A stretch of 64,000 nucleotides of DNA from an uncultured Lachnospiraceae bacterium. GTDB lineage: Bacteria; Bacillota; Clostridia; Lachnospirales; Lachnospiraceae. Made by a program: the position numbers and the translations under genes. How positions within the stretch are numbered: position 1 is the stretch's first letter; the number at the start of each line of letters is the position of its first letter. The notes beneath the pieces are model-generated. The model saw only the letters and a program-made list of their open reading frames with translations, ran no database searches and was not told the DNA's origin. Positions 54,660-63,772 of this stretch are shown here, piece by piece. Where the stretch lies: assembly GCA_902779395.1 (NCBI GenBank), contig CACZBK010000007.1, positions 45,712 to 109,711 on the forward strand, in the 5' to 3' direction.

Positions 54660-56577
54660 GGCCGCCTTTTCGATCGCAGCCATACTGCTGTCTGTTGAGA
54701 TCGTAGTTAATTACATAAAGTCAAGCCGGGTATCCAATGCCCAGAGTTTTTATTTTATTGTTCTGGTAGTGGATAATGCCGTTACTGCGCTTTCTTCACT
54801 GGTCAAGTGGGCGATAGTCACTTTTATGGATGAAACGCCCTTATCATTGATAAATATATGCAGTCACATCTATTTTGTCACGCATTTTCTCGTGGTATTT
54901 CTGATGTTCTTTTATCTTTTCAGTACCATTAAGTCCCTGCGTGAGCTGTCTTTGTTTTTAAGAGGGATCATAGTTGTCCCTGCGATAGCGATACTTCTTG
55001 TGATACTCTCAAATCCCTTTACACAGATCATCTTCCATCATTCGGCGGACGGTGCCTATCACAGGGATAAAGGCGTTTTGCTGGTATATTTCGGCTTTGT
55101 CTATTATATGGGGCTTATACTTTTCGCACTTTTGTATTTCAGGAAGAGCTTTTCCTCAAGACGCCGCAATATAATACTGATAATCCTGGCGATGGGGATA
55201 CTTTCGACTATGGTCCAGCTCTTTTATGTCGAGCTGGTCGTCGAATGCTGTGCGGAAGCAGTGTGTGCACTGATACTTTTGCTGTTCATAGAAAATCCGT
55301 CCGAACGGCTCGATCCGGAACTGGATGTATTGAGCAGTGCGGCTTTTACAGACCGGATGAAATATAATCTGGTATCCAGAAAAAGATTTGACATGGTGGA
55401 GCTTATACTCCCCGAACTGAGTGAATATGAAAAGAGTGCCGGGCAGAATGCTACAAATGCGCTGCTCAAGGCGGTGGCTTACTATCTGTCAACGCTGGCT
55501 GATAATATAAATATCTATTGTATCGATAAGGGTGCCTTTGCCATGGAGATAATCTCTCCTCACAGCGGTGAGGTGAGCAGCATGATCAAAAAGATACAGG
55601 AGCGTTTCGAGCGTACCTGGGGCGGGGATGAGATCCGCCAGAGGATAAGGCTTCTGCATATGGTACTGCCCGCGGAGATGAAGGATGTGACCCTCATGCA
55701 GGGTGTGATGAAAGCATTTGCCTCTTCTCCCCAGGAGATAAGCCTTATGAAAACATCGGATTTTGATCTTAACGCGATCATCCGAAATAAGGAGATCAAC
55801 GGAGCCCTTACACGCGCGATGGAAAGAAATGTTTTTGAGATGCGCTATACTCCCATATATTCGCAGATACTCGAGCGTGTTGTGGCTGCGGAAGTATCGC
55901 TTCGCTTTTTTGATGAAAAGCTGGGCTATGTTTATGATGATGAGCTTTTCCGTTTTGCCCAGAAAAGCGGTCATGTTATGCAGCTTGGAGAGCTGATATT
56001 TGAGCATACCTGCAGTTTTATCAGGGAATACGGGCTTGATAAGCAGGGGCTTTCATTTCTGGCCATGAGGCTGCACCCCTCCATGTGCCTGCAGTACCGA
56101 GTGCTTGAGCGGCTTAAGGAGATAATCGATAAATACGAGCTGGATCCGAAGATGATATGCCTGATGCTTTCGGAGTATACCGTATCAACGGCATCGAAAG
56201 ATTTTAAGGAGAGCGTGGCTGAGCTTGAAAAGACAGGAGTGCGTATATGCCTTGAGGATTACGGCAGCGGTTTTACCAGTATAACTTCCATTTTTGAGAT
56301 GCCGTTTTCAGTGCTCAAGATCAACCATTCCGTTATGAACGCCGCTCTGGAAAATGAAAAAGCGCGTGTTACCATGGACAGTACCCTTACCATGGCAAGG
56401 GAACTGAATATGATGACCATGGTTGAAGGCATAGATGACGAACAGCATTTTAATATGATAGATAATATGGCCTGCGACCTCGCCATAGGCAATTATTTTT
56501 ACGAGCAGCTTCTGGAAGAAGAGTTTTTGCAGGTGATACACTTAAAGGCATCAAAAGGAGGTGAGGACAACAGATGA
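54649..56577 (+). CDS. Membrane protein with degenerate EAL domain
   Basis: This 642-residue protein has about six to seven transmembrane helices (~5-220), a degenerate GGDEF-like region (~235-380) and an EAL-fold domain (~385-640). The EAL signature is altered: EVSLRF with Glu415 kept, the ExN motif replaced by AMRLHP, DDFGTG changed to EDYGSG, the Lys in KINHS kept, and the final QGY replaced by IGNY. Metal and substrate binding are probably lost, so it is more likely a c-di-GMP receptor or a partner than a phosphodiesterase. GTG 54649 overlaps the exonuclease gene. The next gene has the same plan and nearly the same length but an intact EAL domain. Confidence 0.78.
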   Translation: MSYEAAFSIAAILLSVEIVVNYIKSSRVSNAQSFYFIVLVVDNAVTALSSLVKWAIVTFMDETPLSLINICSHIYFVTHFLVVFLMFFYLFSTIKSLRELSLFLRGIIVVPAIAILLVILSNPFTQIIFHHSADGAYHRDKGVLLVYFGFVYYMGLILFALLYFRKSFSSRRRNIILIILAMGILSTMVQLFYVELVVECCAEAVCALILLLFIENPSERLDPELDVLSSAAFTDRMKYNLVSRKRFDMVELILPELSEYEKSAGQNATNALLKAVAYYLSTLADNINIYCIDKGAFAMEIISPHSGEVSSMIKKIQERFERTWGGDEIRQRIRLLHMVLPAEMKDVTLMQGVMKAFASSPQEISLMKTSDFDLNAIIRNKEINGALTRAMERNVFEMRYTPIYSQILERVVAAEVSLRFFDEKLGYVYDDELFRFAQKSGHVMQLGELIFEHTCSFIREYGLDKQGLSFLAMRLHPSMCLQYRVLERLKEIIDKYELDPKMICLMLSEYTVSTASKDFKESVAELEKTGVRICLEDYGSGFTSITSIFEMPFSVLKINHSVMNAALENEKARVTMDSTLTMARELNMMTMVEGIDDEQHFNMIDNMACDLAIGNYFYEQLLEEEFLQVIHLKASKGGEDNR

Positions 56578-58496
56578 ATGTAAATCTCCTTTTTGATTAT
56601 GTCGGCATAGTGGTCCTCATCATACTGCTTATATATTTCCAGAGAAAACGGACAGCACCCATAGCCAGCTATAAGATGTTTTATACATTGCTGGTAAATC
56701 TGATGGCGGTCAGCGTTCTGGATATACTGGCTTATGTTTACAGCCTGCATAATGAGGTGGCGGATTCGCTGATGGTCTCCCTGATATCCGTTTTCAGGCT
56801 GTGGTCGATGATATCGCTCTTTACGATATTTACAATATATGTTCTGTGTGTGGCTACGATAGATAAAAATCCGGCAAAACACTGGACGTATGCCATATGT
56901 TTTCCCGGAGGACTGATAGCAGCTGTAGTCCTGGGCTTTGCGATAAGGCAGAGGATCATCGGCGGTGTACCGGATCAGTACGTGGATAACCCCGTGCTTC
57001 AATTGATACTTATCGCCGGTGTGCTTTATGATATGATCTTATGTATCATTATAGGAATGCGTTACGGAAGGATGCTGGAGATGAAACGCAACAGGATGGC
57101 GGTTTCAGCAGGGCTGTTTATTATGCTGGTGGGAGCCTTCCAGTATGCAAATCCCGGTTGGACCTTAACGGTATTTTTGGGAACCATAGTGATGACGGAT
57201 CTGCTTCAGGCAGTTCAGAAGCCGGAAGAGATATTTGAAGGTTCCGATGCCATGAAGAAAAAGTATATGATCGAATCTGTCAGGATGGATCTTGAACGCG
57301 GCAGAAAATTCGGGATGATCTTTGTAAAGATACTGGATTACGGCGTGCTGCTGGATTCCCTGGGAAAAGAAGATACGATAGTGTTTATGCGGCATGTAAC
57401 TCAGTTTTTATCGGAGCTGAAATACCGCGCACTGGTTTTCCAGCCGGACAGTGATGTGCTTGCCGTCAAATATTATTCATCCGGAAAAGAGGAGGATGAA
57501 AAACTGTTTGAAGATGTACGTGAGCGTTTTAAAGAGCCTTTCAGAGGCGCGCTTATGGAATCCATGCTCACGGCAGGCTTTATGCGTCTTTCCTGCCCGG
57601 AAGATGTTTCGGATGCGGATACCTTCGACCATATGATGGATAATATACATCTGGCGCAGATGCAGCCGGGAGAGGAATTCCCTCCCAAGAAACTTCTGGG
57701 TGATGATAAGGAAAAGCAGCTGCTCAAGGCAATAAGGCGTGCATTGGATGAAGATCTCTTTGAGGTATATTATCAGCCTATATATTCCACCCGCGAGAAG
57801 AAGGTGATAGCGGCCGAGGCCCTGATCCGCCTGTTCGATCCCGAATTCGGATATATCCATCCGGAACCTATGATAGCAGTGGCGGAAAAGGAAGGCTATA
57901 TCCTCCGTATAGGAGAAATAGTGTTTAGGGAAGTGTGCCGTTTCTATTCGGAAAACAGGCTCGATAAACTGGGGATAGAATATATAGAGGTAAACCTTTC
58001 CGCAGTACAGTGCATGAAGCAGAGCCTTGCGGATCAGTTCATAGGGATAATGAAGGAATACAGGCTGAGGCCGGAGCAGATCAATTTTGAGATAACGGAA
58101 AGCTCGGCAATGATAAATGATGCGGAAGTAAGCAGGAATATAGAAAGCTTTGAAAAGCAGGGAGTGGCCTTATCGCTTGATGATTACGGTACCGGGTATT
58201 CCAATATATCCTATCTGTATAACCTGCCGTTTATGATAATGAAAGTTGATAAGTCCATTTTATGGAGCTCCGAAAAAAATGAAAAGGCGGATATAATCCT
58301 TAAGAATACCTTCCGCATGGCGAAACGCCTTAATATGAAGGTGGTCATGGAAGGAGTGGAGACCGAGGAGCAGATAAAGAAGCTGCTGACTCTTAACTGT
58401 GATTATTTCCAGGGGTACTATTTCTCGAAGCCCGTAAACGGGGACAAGTTCATAGAATACATAAAAGGATTTTCTCTGCCGGAGGTCTGCAGGTGA
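56574..58496 (+). CDS. Membrane-bound c-di-GMP phosphodiesterase (intact EAL)
   Basis: This 640-residue protein has about seven N-terminal transmembrane helices (~8-215), a degenerate GGDEF-like middle (~235-380) and a complete EAL domain: EALIRLF with Glu415, IEVNLS, FEITES, LDDYGTGYSN, KVDKS, EGVET and QGYYFSKP. It should hydrolyse cyclic di-GMP to pGpG at the membrane. Its start overlaps the previous stop (ATGA), with AGGAGGTGAGG upstream. Residue 415 holds the key Glu in both neighbours, which points to origin by tandem duplication. Confidence 0.88.
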   Translation: MNVNLLFDYVGIVVLIILLIYFQRKRTAPIASYKMFYTLLVNLMAVSVLDILAYVYSLHNEVADSLMVSLISVFRLWSMISLFTIFTIYVLCVATIDKNPAKHWTYAICFPGGLIAAVVLGFAIRQRIIGGVPDQYVDNPVLQLILIAGVLYDMILCIIIGMRYGRMLEMKRNRMAVSAGLFIMLVGAFQYANPGWTLTVFLGTIVMTDLLQAVQKPEEIFEGSDAMKKKYMIESVRMDLERGRKFGMIFVKILDYGVLLDSLGKEDTIVFMRHVTQFLSELKYRALVFQPDSDVLAVKYYSSGKEEDEKLFEDVRERFKEPFRGALMESMLTAGFMRLSCPEDVSDADTFDHMMDNIHLAQMQPGEEFPPKKLLGDDKEKQLLKAIRRALDEDLFEVYYQPIYSTREKKVIAAEALIRLFDPEFGYIHPEPMIAVAEKEGYILRIGEIVFREVCRFYSENRLDKLGIEYIEVNLSAVQCMKQSLADQFIGIMKEYRLRPEQINFEITESSAMINDAEVSRNIESFEKQGVALSLDDYGTGYSNISYLYNLPFMIMKVDKSILWSSEKNEKADIILKNTFRMAKRLNMKVVMEGVETEEQIKKLLTLNCDYFQGYYFSKPVNGDKFIEYIKGFSLPEVCR

Positions 58497-59701
58497 TGAA
58501 GACTCTGAATGATTTTTTCCTCGAGCAGGGCTATCGTGTATATATGTGTTCTCTGGACCAGAGATATATGAGCTTTGTGCAGGAAGAGAACTATTCCGTT
58601 AATATAGTATGCTTTTTTGATGAAAGGAACCAGACAAGCACGGGGCTTCAGATGAAGGCCTTTGAGGAAGTGCACAGGGGCAGGCTTGATTACGGCAGAG
58701 GAAAGGATATACACTTTCTCCGTCTGGTGTGTACCAATGCAACGGGCGTGGGGGCGCTGGTTCCCGGAGTTGACGGTCACGGCATTTCGGAAGAGGCGGA
58801 TAACGGGGATAAAAGCTGGATAAACAGGGTGTGGTATCTTATCGATGATGAGAACCCCGATCCGGAAACGGGAAAACCTCTTGGAGTGAGACTTTTCATT
58901 CCGCCGGAAGCAGCTGAAGATTTCTACGGCATACGCTCCCGCCTGGAGGCACATGTGGCGGAATACGGCGTGGGAGTGCAGCTGCCCGAGGAAGCCCTGG
59001 AAGCAGCACAGCATACCAGAGATGAGCTTGACAGAGCTCCGGCCGAAGAAGGCCCGGACGGGATGCCGCGTGTAAGGGAAAGACACGAAAAAGAACTGCA
59101 AAAGCCCTCCGAAGTGAGCTGGGTTACCATGGGACTGTTGCTCATAAACGTCGTTATGTATATACTTCAGAGTATGAATATTTTTAACGACCATGATTTT
59201 TCGCTGCAGTTAAATGCCCTGGTCGATCCCACTCAGTGGTACCGGCTTATCACGCATATGTTTTTACATTCTTCGTTAAGTCATCTGATGGGAAATATGA
59301 TCATGCTCTACGCTGCCGGAAGTATGGTCGAGGAAAAGATGAACAGGGCGGTTTATATGTTCATGTATTTTTTCAGCGGATTATGCGGCGGCATACTTTC
59401 CGTCTGGTCGCGCATGCAGACAGGTGAAGATTATTATTCGCTGGGAGCATCGGGTGCGATATACGGTATCATGGGTGCCCTGATAGCATGGATGCTGATG
59501 AACAGGCAGTGGAAGTCGATACGTTTTTATAACCGCATACTTATAGCGATACTGCTGTTGTTCTACGGAAGCGGGCTGAATGAAGAGATAGATTATATGG
59601 CACATCTGGGCGGCTTTATCGCAGGACTGCTGTTTACGGGAGTGTATGTCATAGTTACCTGGAATAAGAAAAAAGATCCCCGGGGAGGAAAGGAGACCTG
59701 A
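58496..59701 (+). CDS. Rhomboid-family intramembrane serine protease
   Basis: This 401-residue protein has an N-terminal soluble domain (~1-200) of unknown fold, then six transmembrane helices with GASGAIYG and MAHLGGFIAG. Counting from the GTG at 58493, the catalytic Ser is residue 320 and the His 371. It cleaves single-pass membrane proteins within the bilayer. The ATG at 58496 is preferred, as it shares a base with the previous stop codon and has GGAGG 10 nt upstream; GTG 58493 is an alternative one codon earlier. It is co-transcribed with the two EAL proteins, so its substrate may belong to the same pathway. Confidence 0.85.
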   Translation: MKTLNDFFLEQGYRVYMCSLDQRYMSFVQEENYSVNIVCFFDERNQTSTGLQMKAFEEVHRGRLDYGRGKDIHFLRLVCTNATGVGALVPGVDGHGISEEADNGDKSWINRVWYLIDDENPDPETGKPLGVRLFIPPEAAEDFYGIRSRLEAHVAEYGVGVQLPEEALEAAQHTRDELDRAPAEEGPDGMPRVRERHEKELQKPSEVSWVTMGLLLINVVMYILQSMNIFNDHDFSLQLNALVDPTQWYRLITHMFLHSSLSHLMGNMIMLYAAGSMVEEKMNRAVYMFMYFFSGLCGGILSVWSRMQTGEDYYSLGASGAIYGIMGALIAWMLMNRQWKSIRFYNRILIAILLLFYGSGLNEEIDYMAHLGGFIAGLLFTGVYVIVTWNKKKDPRGGKET

Positions 59702-59702
59702 C

Positions 59703-60710
59703 ATGAAGATCAATATTTACTACGGCGGCCGTGGCCTTATAGGTGATCCCACTCTGGTTGCTGTAAAGATAATGATGAATGTGTTCGAGGAGCTCAATGT
59801 GAAAGTGGAGAGATATGACCTCTTCGAGCAGAAGAATAATATAACCATACTTCCCCGTACGCTTAAGGAGGCAGACGGCGTGATACTGGCATCCACAGTG
59901 GAATGGCACGGTGTGGGCGGTATGATGATGAGCTTTCTTGATGCCTGCTGGCTGTACGGTGATAAGGAAAAGATAAGCCATCTTTATATGGCGCCTGTCG
60001 TGATGAGTACCACTTACGGTGAGAAGGAAGCCGAGCTGGATCTTATGAATGCATGGCAGTCCCTAGGCGGAACCGTATGTCCCGGTATTTCCGGATATAT
60101 GCCTGAGGTTTCGGAGCTGGAGGGAAATGATACCTATAAAAAGCTGATAGAAAAAGCGGCGGAAAATATATACCGCAGCGTGAACCAGCATACTACGGCG
60201 CTGCCGGTAAGCGTGATGGCTGTGCGCAAGGCTACATATAAAACAAGGAACACCACGCTCACACAGCAGGAGACCGAGCAGCTTTCGGAGTATGCTTCCG
60301 ATGATCATTATGTAGCAAAACAGAAAGAAGACATAAAGGAGCTCACCGATCTGTTCAGAGGAAAGATGCTTTCACATAAAGGCGTGAATGAAGATAATCT
60401 GCCCGGGCTTTTTAAAGCGGCTTTTAAGCCGGATCCTTCGGTGAACCTTAAGTATAAGGTGAACATAAAGGGTAAGGATAAAGCCTTTGTGATGCGTATA
60501 GACGGCAAGGAATTCGAGGCGGATTACGGCGATCTGGTATATGCGGATATTGAGATGAGCATGGAAAAAGCAGTGCTCATGGATATAGTGGAAGGCCGCA
60601 TGTCATTCCAGAAAGGTTTTATGACCGGAGCCATTACCGCAAAAGGCGATTTCGCAAAGATACGACTGCTGGACCAGCTTTTTATCTTCCGACCGCCCAC
60701 GCAAGGATAG
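59703..60710 (+). CDS. Flavodoxin-like NAD(P)H oxidoreductase fused to SCP2 sterol-carrier domain
   Basis: This 335-residue protein has an N-terminal flavodoxin-like fold (~1-165; INIYYGGRGLIGDPT, then TVEWHGVGGMMMSFLD and STTYGEKEAE at the FMN site), a linker (~170-215) and a C-terminal SCP2-type lipid-binding domain (~225-325, ending MSFQKGFMTGAITAKGDF). Such fusions might reduce a bound hydrophobic ligand; the substrate is unknown. It starts 1 bp after the rhomboid stop and its last 29 bases overlap the convergent lipoprotein gene. Confidence 0.75.
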   Translation: MKINIYYGGRGLIGDPTLVAVKIMMNVFEELNVKVERYDLFEQKNNITILPRTLKEADGVILASTVEWHGVGGMMMSFLDACWLYGDKEKISHLYMAPVVMSTTYGEKEAELDLMNAWQSLGGTVCPGISGYMPEVSELEGNDTYKKLIEKAAENIYRSVNQHTTALPVSVMAVRKATYKTRNTTLTQQETEQLSEYASDDHYVAKQKEDIKELTDLFRGKMLSHKGVNEDNLPGLFKAAFKPDPSVNLKYKVNIKGKDKAFVMRIDGKEFEADYGDLVYADIEMSMEKAVLMDIVEGRMSFQKGFMTGAITAKGDFAKIRLLDQLFIFRPPTQG

Positions 60711-62121
60711 TAAATTCTTTTCCTTTATTATCTGCGGAGGGGACAAGGGATACTTTATGGAGTGAGGCTTCATCATCCGAAAGTACCGAAACGTATCTGA
60801 GCTGGCTGTTTCCGCGGCTGTCCATACTGTTGTCGAAATCGGTATACAGTTCCCCGTCGACATACACATCATAATTTACAAGATCCTTTCCCGAAGGATC
60901 GTCGCAGGCCTCAAAGGCGAGCCCTATGGTCCGGGCCTCGATTTCAAAAGAAAAACTTCCGGCATTTTTTGTGGTCCAGCCGCTTTCTTTTAAAACACTG
61001 GTATCTTTATCGGATGGCACGAAACCATCCGCAATAAACGGCTCTGCCTCAGGGCTGTCTGAAAATATGAAAGCAGCATCCGTGTAGCTGCAGAGGCTGT
61101 ATTTTTCCGGCAGTTCATAAGAAGCGCTTTCTTCGGATACTTCTTTTGTGACTTTTTCGATCCCATTCTCCTCTGCTTCAGAGGCAAGATCATCAAGGAC
61201 CGATCCGTAAAAAGAACACATAAGCCCTGCGATAAGTGCATGGCCTTCGTTTTTCGGATGCACATTATCTGTGTCACCTGCCTGTTCCCAGGAGATGATC
61301 CCGCTGTCAAAAAGATTATAATAAGCGATGACCGGAAGATCATAGAGCGTGGCCAGCGGCTGGTGATCGTAAGCAAAGGTATGGTCGGCCGAACATAAAA
61401 GCAGCGGGACCACAGCCGGTGAAGAACTGCTTTCAAGCAGCGCACGCAGGATGCTCTCATAAGTATCCGTGTTAAGGGGCGTGGTATCGTTTACGGAAAA
61501 CTCCACTACAACCACATCCGGATCGTGATCCAGGATATCCCTTTTAAGGCGGTGTACGCCCACATAGGAATCCGTGGCGCCTATGCCGGCATTTATATAT
61601 TCGATCTCTGCCTCGGGGAAAGTACCGCGCCACCAGTCGGTGGTGAGCGATGCCCAGCAGAGGCTCTCCATGGGAGAAGCATTAGAGCCTGCGGTAATGG
61701 AGCCGCCAAGGTATGCAAGAGTGACGGGTTCGCCTTTTGCAGCCTTCAGCATCACTTCCTTAAGACGGGCAGTATTACCGCTGCTTAAAAGAGCGTTTCC
61801 CAAAAGCTCGTCATTCAGCTCCACGCCGTTTGGAAGGATGAGCTTATCCGGAAGAGCCGTGCCGCGCGCAGCGCAGTCCTTAAGCAGGGTAAGAGGGTCT
61901 TTGACTGCAGGCCCGGCTTCTTCGGTGGGGGTGGGTATATCTTCCGGGGTGGGTGTGGGTGCTTCCGATATGGTAAGCGGACCTTCATCTGCCGGATCGA
62001 GAACGGCAGCCGGGGAAGGCTCGCCGGTATAAAGATCCCTGCCGGTGGTTTCCGGCCCGGATTGGCAGCCGCAAAGCAGCATAGTCATCAGGTAAGGTAA
62101 TATAAGTCTTTTTGTTTTCAT
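60682..62121 (-). CDS. SGNH/GDSL-hydrolase lipoprotein
   Basis: This 479-residue protein has a lipoprotein signal peptide (lipobox LLCGC, Cys about residue 17), a Pro/Thr/Glu linker (~25-80) and an SGNH hydrolase domain (~110-310) with Ser141 in YLGGSITAG, a Gly in NAGIGATDS, Asn in FSVNDT, and Asp285/His288 in DNVHP. The C-terminal ~160 residues form a beta-rich accessory domain. It is probably a surface carbohydrate esterase such as a polysaccharide deacetylase. ATG 62121 lies 6 nt after AAGGAG; the longer frame to 62229 is rejected because it would precede the signal peptide and run through the promoter. Confidence 0.82.
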   Translation of the reverse strand: MKTKRLILPYLMTMLLCGCQSGPETTGRDLYTGEPSPAAVLDPADEGPLTISEAPTPTPEDIPTPTEEAGPAVKDPLTLLKDCAARGTALPDKLILPNGVELNDELLGNALLSSGNTARLKEVMLKAAKGEPVTLAYLGGSITAGSNASPMESLCWASLTTDWWRGTFPEAEIEYINAGIGATDSYVGVHRLKRDILDHDPDVVVVEFSVNDTTPLNTDTYESILRALLESSSSPAVVPLLLCSADHTFAYDHQPLATLYDLPVIAYYNLFDSGIISWEQAGDTDNVHPKNEGHALIAGLMCSFYGSVLDDLASEAEENGIEKVTKEVSEESASYELPEKYSLCSYTDAAFIFSDSPEAEPFIADGFVPSDKDTSVLKESGWTTKNAGSFSFEIEARTIGLAFEACDDPSGKDLVNYDVYVDGELYTDFDNSMDSRGNSQLRYVSVLSDDEASLHKVSLVPSADNKGKEFTILAWAVGR

Positions 62122-62152
62122 TCTGTACTCCTTGTAAGTCGCAAACAGGCGT

Positions 62153-62181
62153 ATTATATCACAAAAATCGAGCTGTGACAG
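62153..62181 (-). promoter_or_regulatory. Promoter of the SGNH lipoprotein gene
   Basis: On the minus strand CTGTCA (62181-62176), a 17-nt spacer and TATAAT (62158-62153) preceded by TGA (extended -10). The palindrome AGCTGTGACAGCT (62171-62183) covers the -35 and could be an operator. Confidence 0.65.
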
Positions 62182-62187
62182 CTTTGC

Positions 62188-62216
62188 TTGCATATTAGTT
62201 ATACAAGTAGTATAAT
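62188..62216 (+). promoter_or_regulatory. Promoter of murG
   Basis: TTGCAT (62188-62193), a 17-nt spacer and TATAAT (62211-62216), 35 nt before the murG ATG. Confidence 0.75.
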
Positions 62217-62251
62217 TCTCCGCAGACATTACAGATAAGGAAGATGCTTAA

Positions 62252-63319
62252 ATGAAGAAGATAGTGCTTACCGGCGGCGGAACTGCCGGTCATGTTACCC
62301 CGAATATCGCACTGATCCCCAGGCTTCGGGAGCTGGGTTATGAAATAGATTATATAGGTTCTTATGAAGGTATAGAGAATAAACTGATATCGGATTTCGG
62401 TATTCCTTATTACGGTATCTCTACAGGAAAGTTCCGCAGGTATTTTGATCCGAAGAACTTTTCCGACCCTTTCCGTGTGATGAAGGGCTGTGCTCAGGCA
62501 AAGAAGATACTTAAGCAGCTTAAGCCGAACATCATCTTTTCAAAAGGCGGCTTTGTATCCGTGCCCGTTATATGGGCAGCAGCAAGCCTTAAGATCCCGT
62601 GCATCATACACGAATCCGATCTGACCCCCGGGCTTGCGAACAAGCTTTGCATTCCCAAGGCTACGAAGATATGCTGTAATTTCCCGGAGACCTTAAAATA
62701 TCTTCCGGGGAATAAAGCCGTGCTTACCGGATCGCCCATCAGGGAGGAGCTTTTAAAGGGAGATAAGGAAGCGGCATATAAACTGTGCGGATTTGATGGT
62801 TCGAAGCCTGTTATCATGGTAATGGGCGGCAGCCAGGGCGCCAGCGCCATCAATAAGGTGATAAGGGAAGCCCTTCCCAGGCTTCTGGAGGATTTCGACA
62901 TAATACATATCTGCGGCAAGGAGAAGATGGATAATATGCTACTGACCACGCCGGGATATAAACAGTTTGAATATGTACGCGCGGAATTAAAAGACCTGTT
63001 TGCCATAACGGATCTGGTGGTGAGCAGAGCCGGTGCGAATGCCATATGTGAGCTTTTGGCGCTGCGCCTTCCCAACCTGCTGATACCGCTGCCCCTTACG
63101 GCCAGCCGCGGTGACCAGCTGTTAAACGCAGCATCATTTGAATCCCAGGGCTACAGCATGGTAATGCAGGAGGAAAACCTTGACGAGGATTCGCTGGTGG
63201 ATGCCCTGCATGAGCTGTATCAGAACCGCAGCAGCTTTACTGAAAAGATGGAGAATTCTTCCCAGTATAATGCCATCAATTCCATCATCAGGATGATAGA
63301 AGAGAATGCGAAGGAATAA
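62252..63319 (+). CDS. murG: Undecaprenyldiphospho-muramoylpentapeptide beta-N-acetylglucosaminyltransferase
   Basis: This 355-residue GT28 enzyme has the N-terminal glycine loop LTGGGTAGHVTPN, the KPNIIFSKGGFVS stretch, and the C-terminal UDP-GlcNAc site MVMGGSQGASAIN with a SRAGANAICELLAL segment. It adds GlcNAc to lipid I to give lipid II on the inner face of the membrane. Its promoter is divergent from the lipoprotein gene and it is not in a dcw cluster, which is common for a Lachnospiraceae paralogue. GGAA lies ~9 nt before the ATG. Directly behind its stop codon begins an in-frame relic of a transposase-like nuclease. Confidence 0.93.
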   Translation: MKKIVLTGGGTAGHVTPNIALIPRLRELGYEIDYIGSYEGIENKLISDFGIPYYGISTGKFRRYFDPKNFSDPFRVMKGCAQAKKILKQLKPNIIFSKGGFVSVPVIWAAASLKIPCIIHESDLTPGLANKLCIPKATKICCNFPETLKYLPGNKAVLTGSPIREELLKGDKEAAYKLCGFDGSKPVIMVMGGSQGASAINKVIREALPRLLEDFDIIHICGKEKMDNMLLTTPGYKQFEYVRAELKDLFAITDLVVSRAGANAICELLALRLPNLLIPLPLTASRGDQLLNAASFESQGYSMVMQEENLDEDSLVDALHELYQNRSSFTEKMENSSQYNAINSIIRMIEENAKE

Positions 63320-63772
63320 ACAGGAGATGGGTATAATGAGAATCTGGCTGATAAATGCAGACCATTGTACGAATATTCCTGGTTAATAGAAAAGATACGT
63401 CAGAATAATGTAGAAGAAGAAATAGAAAACGCAGTGGATAAGGCGCTGGAAGAAATGCCGGATGACTTCGGCATAAAAAGTTTTTTGATCGCAAACAGAG
63501 AGGAGGTTCGCATGAGTATCCTTACAGAATATGATGAGCAAAAGACTATGAATCTTCTTAAATTAGAAACTTTGTTAGATGCAATTTACAGTATTTTGGA
63601 GGATTTGGGACCTGTACCGGATGATATTAAATGTCGATTGGAATCGATAACGGATTATGAGGAATTGAAACGTCTTAATAAAGTGGCTTCCCGTAGTAAA
63701 AATTTCGAAGAATTAGAGCTTGAATTGCCAAAAAAGAGTTCTACAGAGCAAACTGTTACATCGAAAATATAA
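63320..63772 (+). pseudogene. Relic of an Rpn/PD-(D/E)XK nuclease transposase-family gene (C-terminal part only)
   Basis: The frame that runs on from the murG TAA reads GYNENLADKCRPLYEYSWLIEKI, then REEVRMSILTEYDEQKTMN. These are the hallmarks of the C-terminal half of Rpn-family recombination-promoting nucleases, where a GYN, KC...L.EYS and a V..ML.EYDEEK motif follow the nuclease core. The PD-(D/E)XK core itself is missing, and no start codon with a ribosome-binding site precedes the fragment; the first possible start is TTG 63365. It is best read as a truncated remnant left beside murG. Its last ~70 residues may still be open only by chance. Confidence 0.6.
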
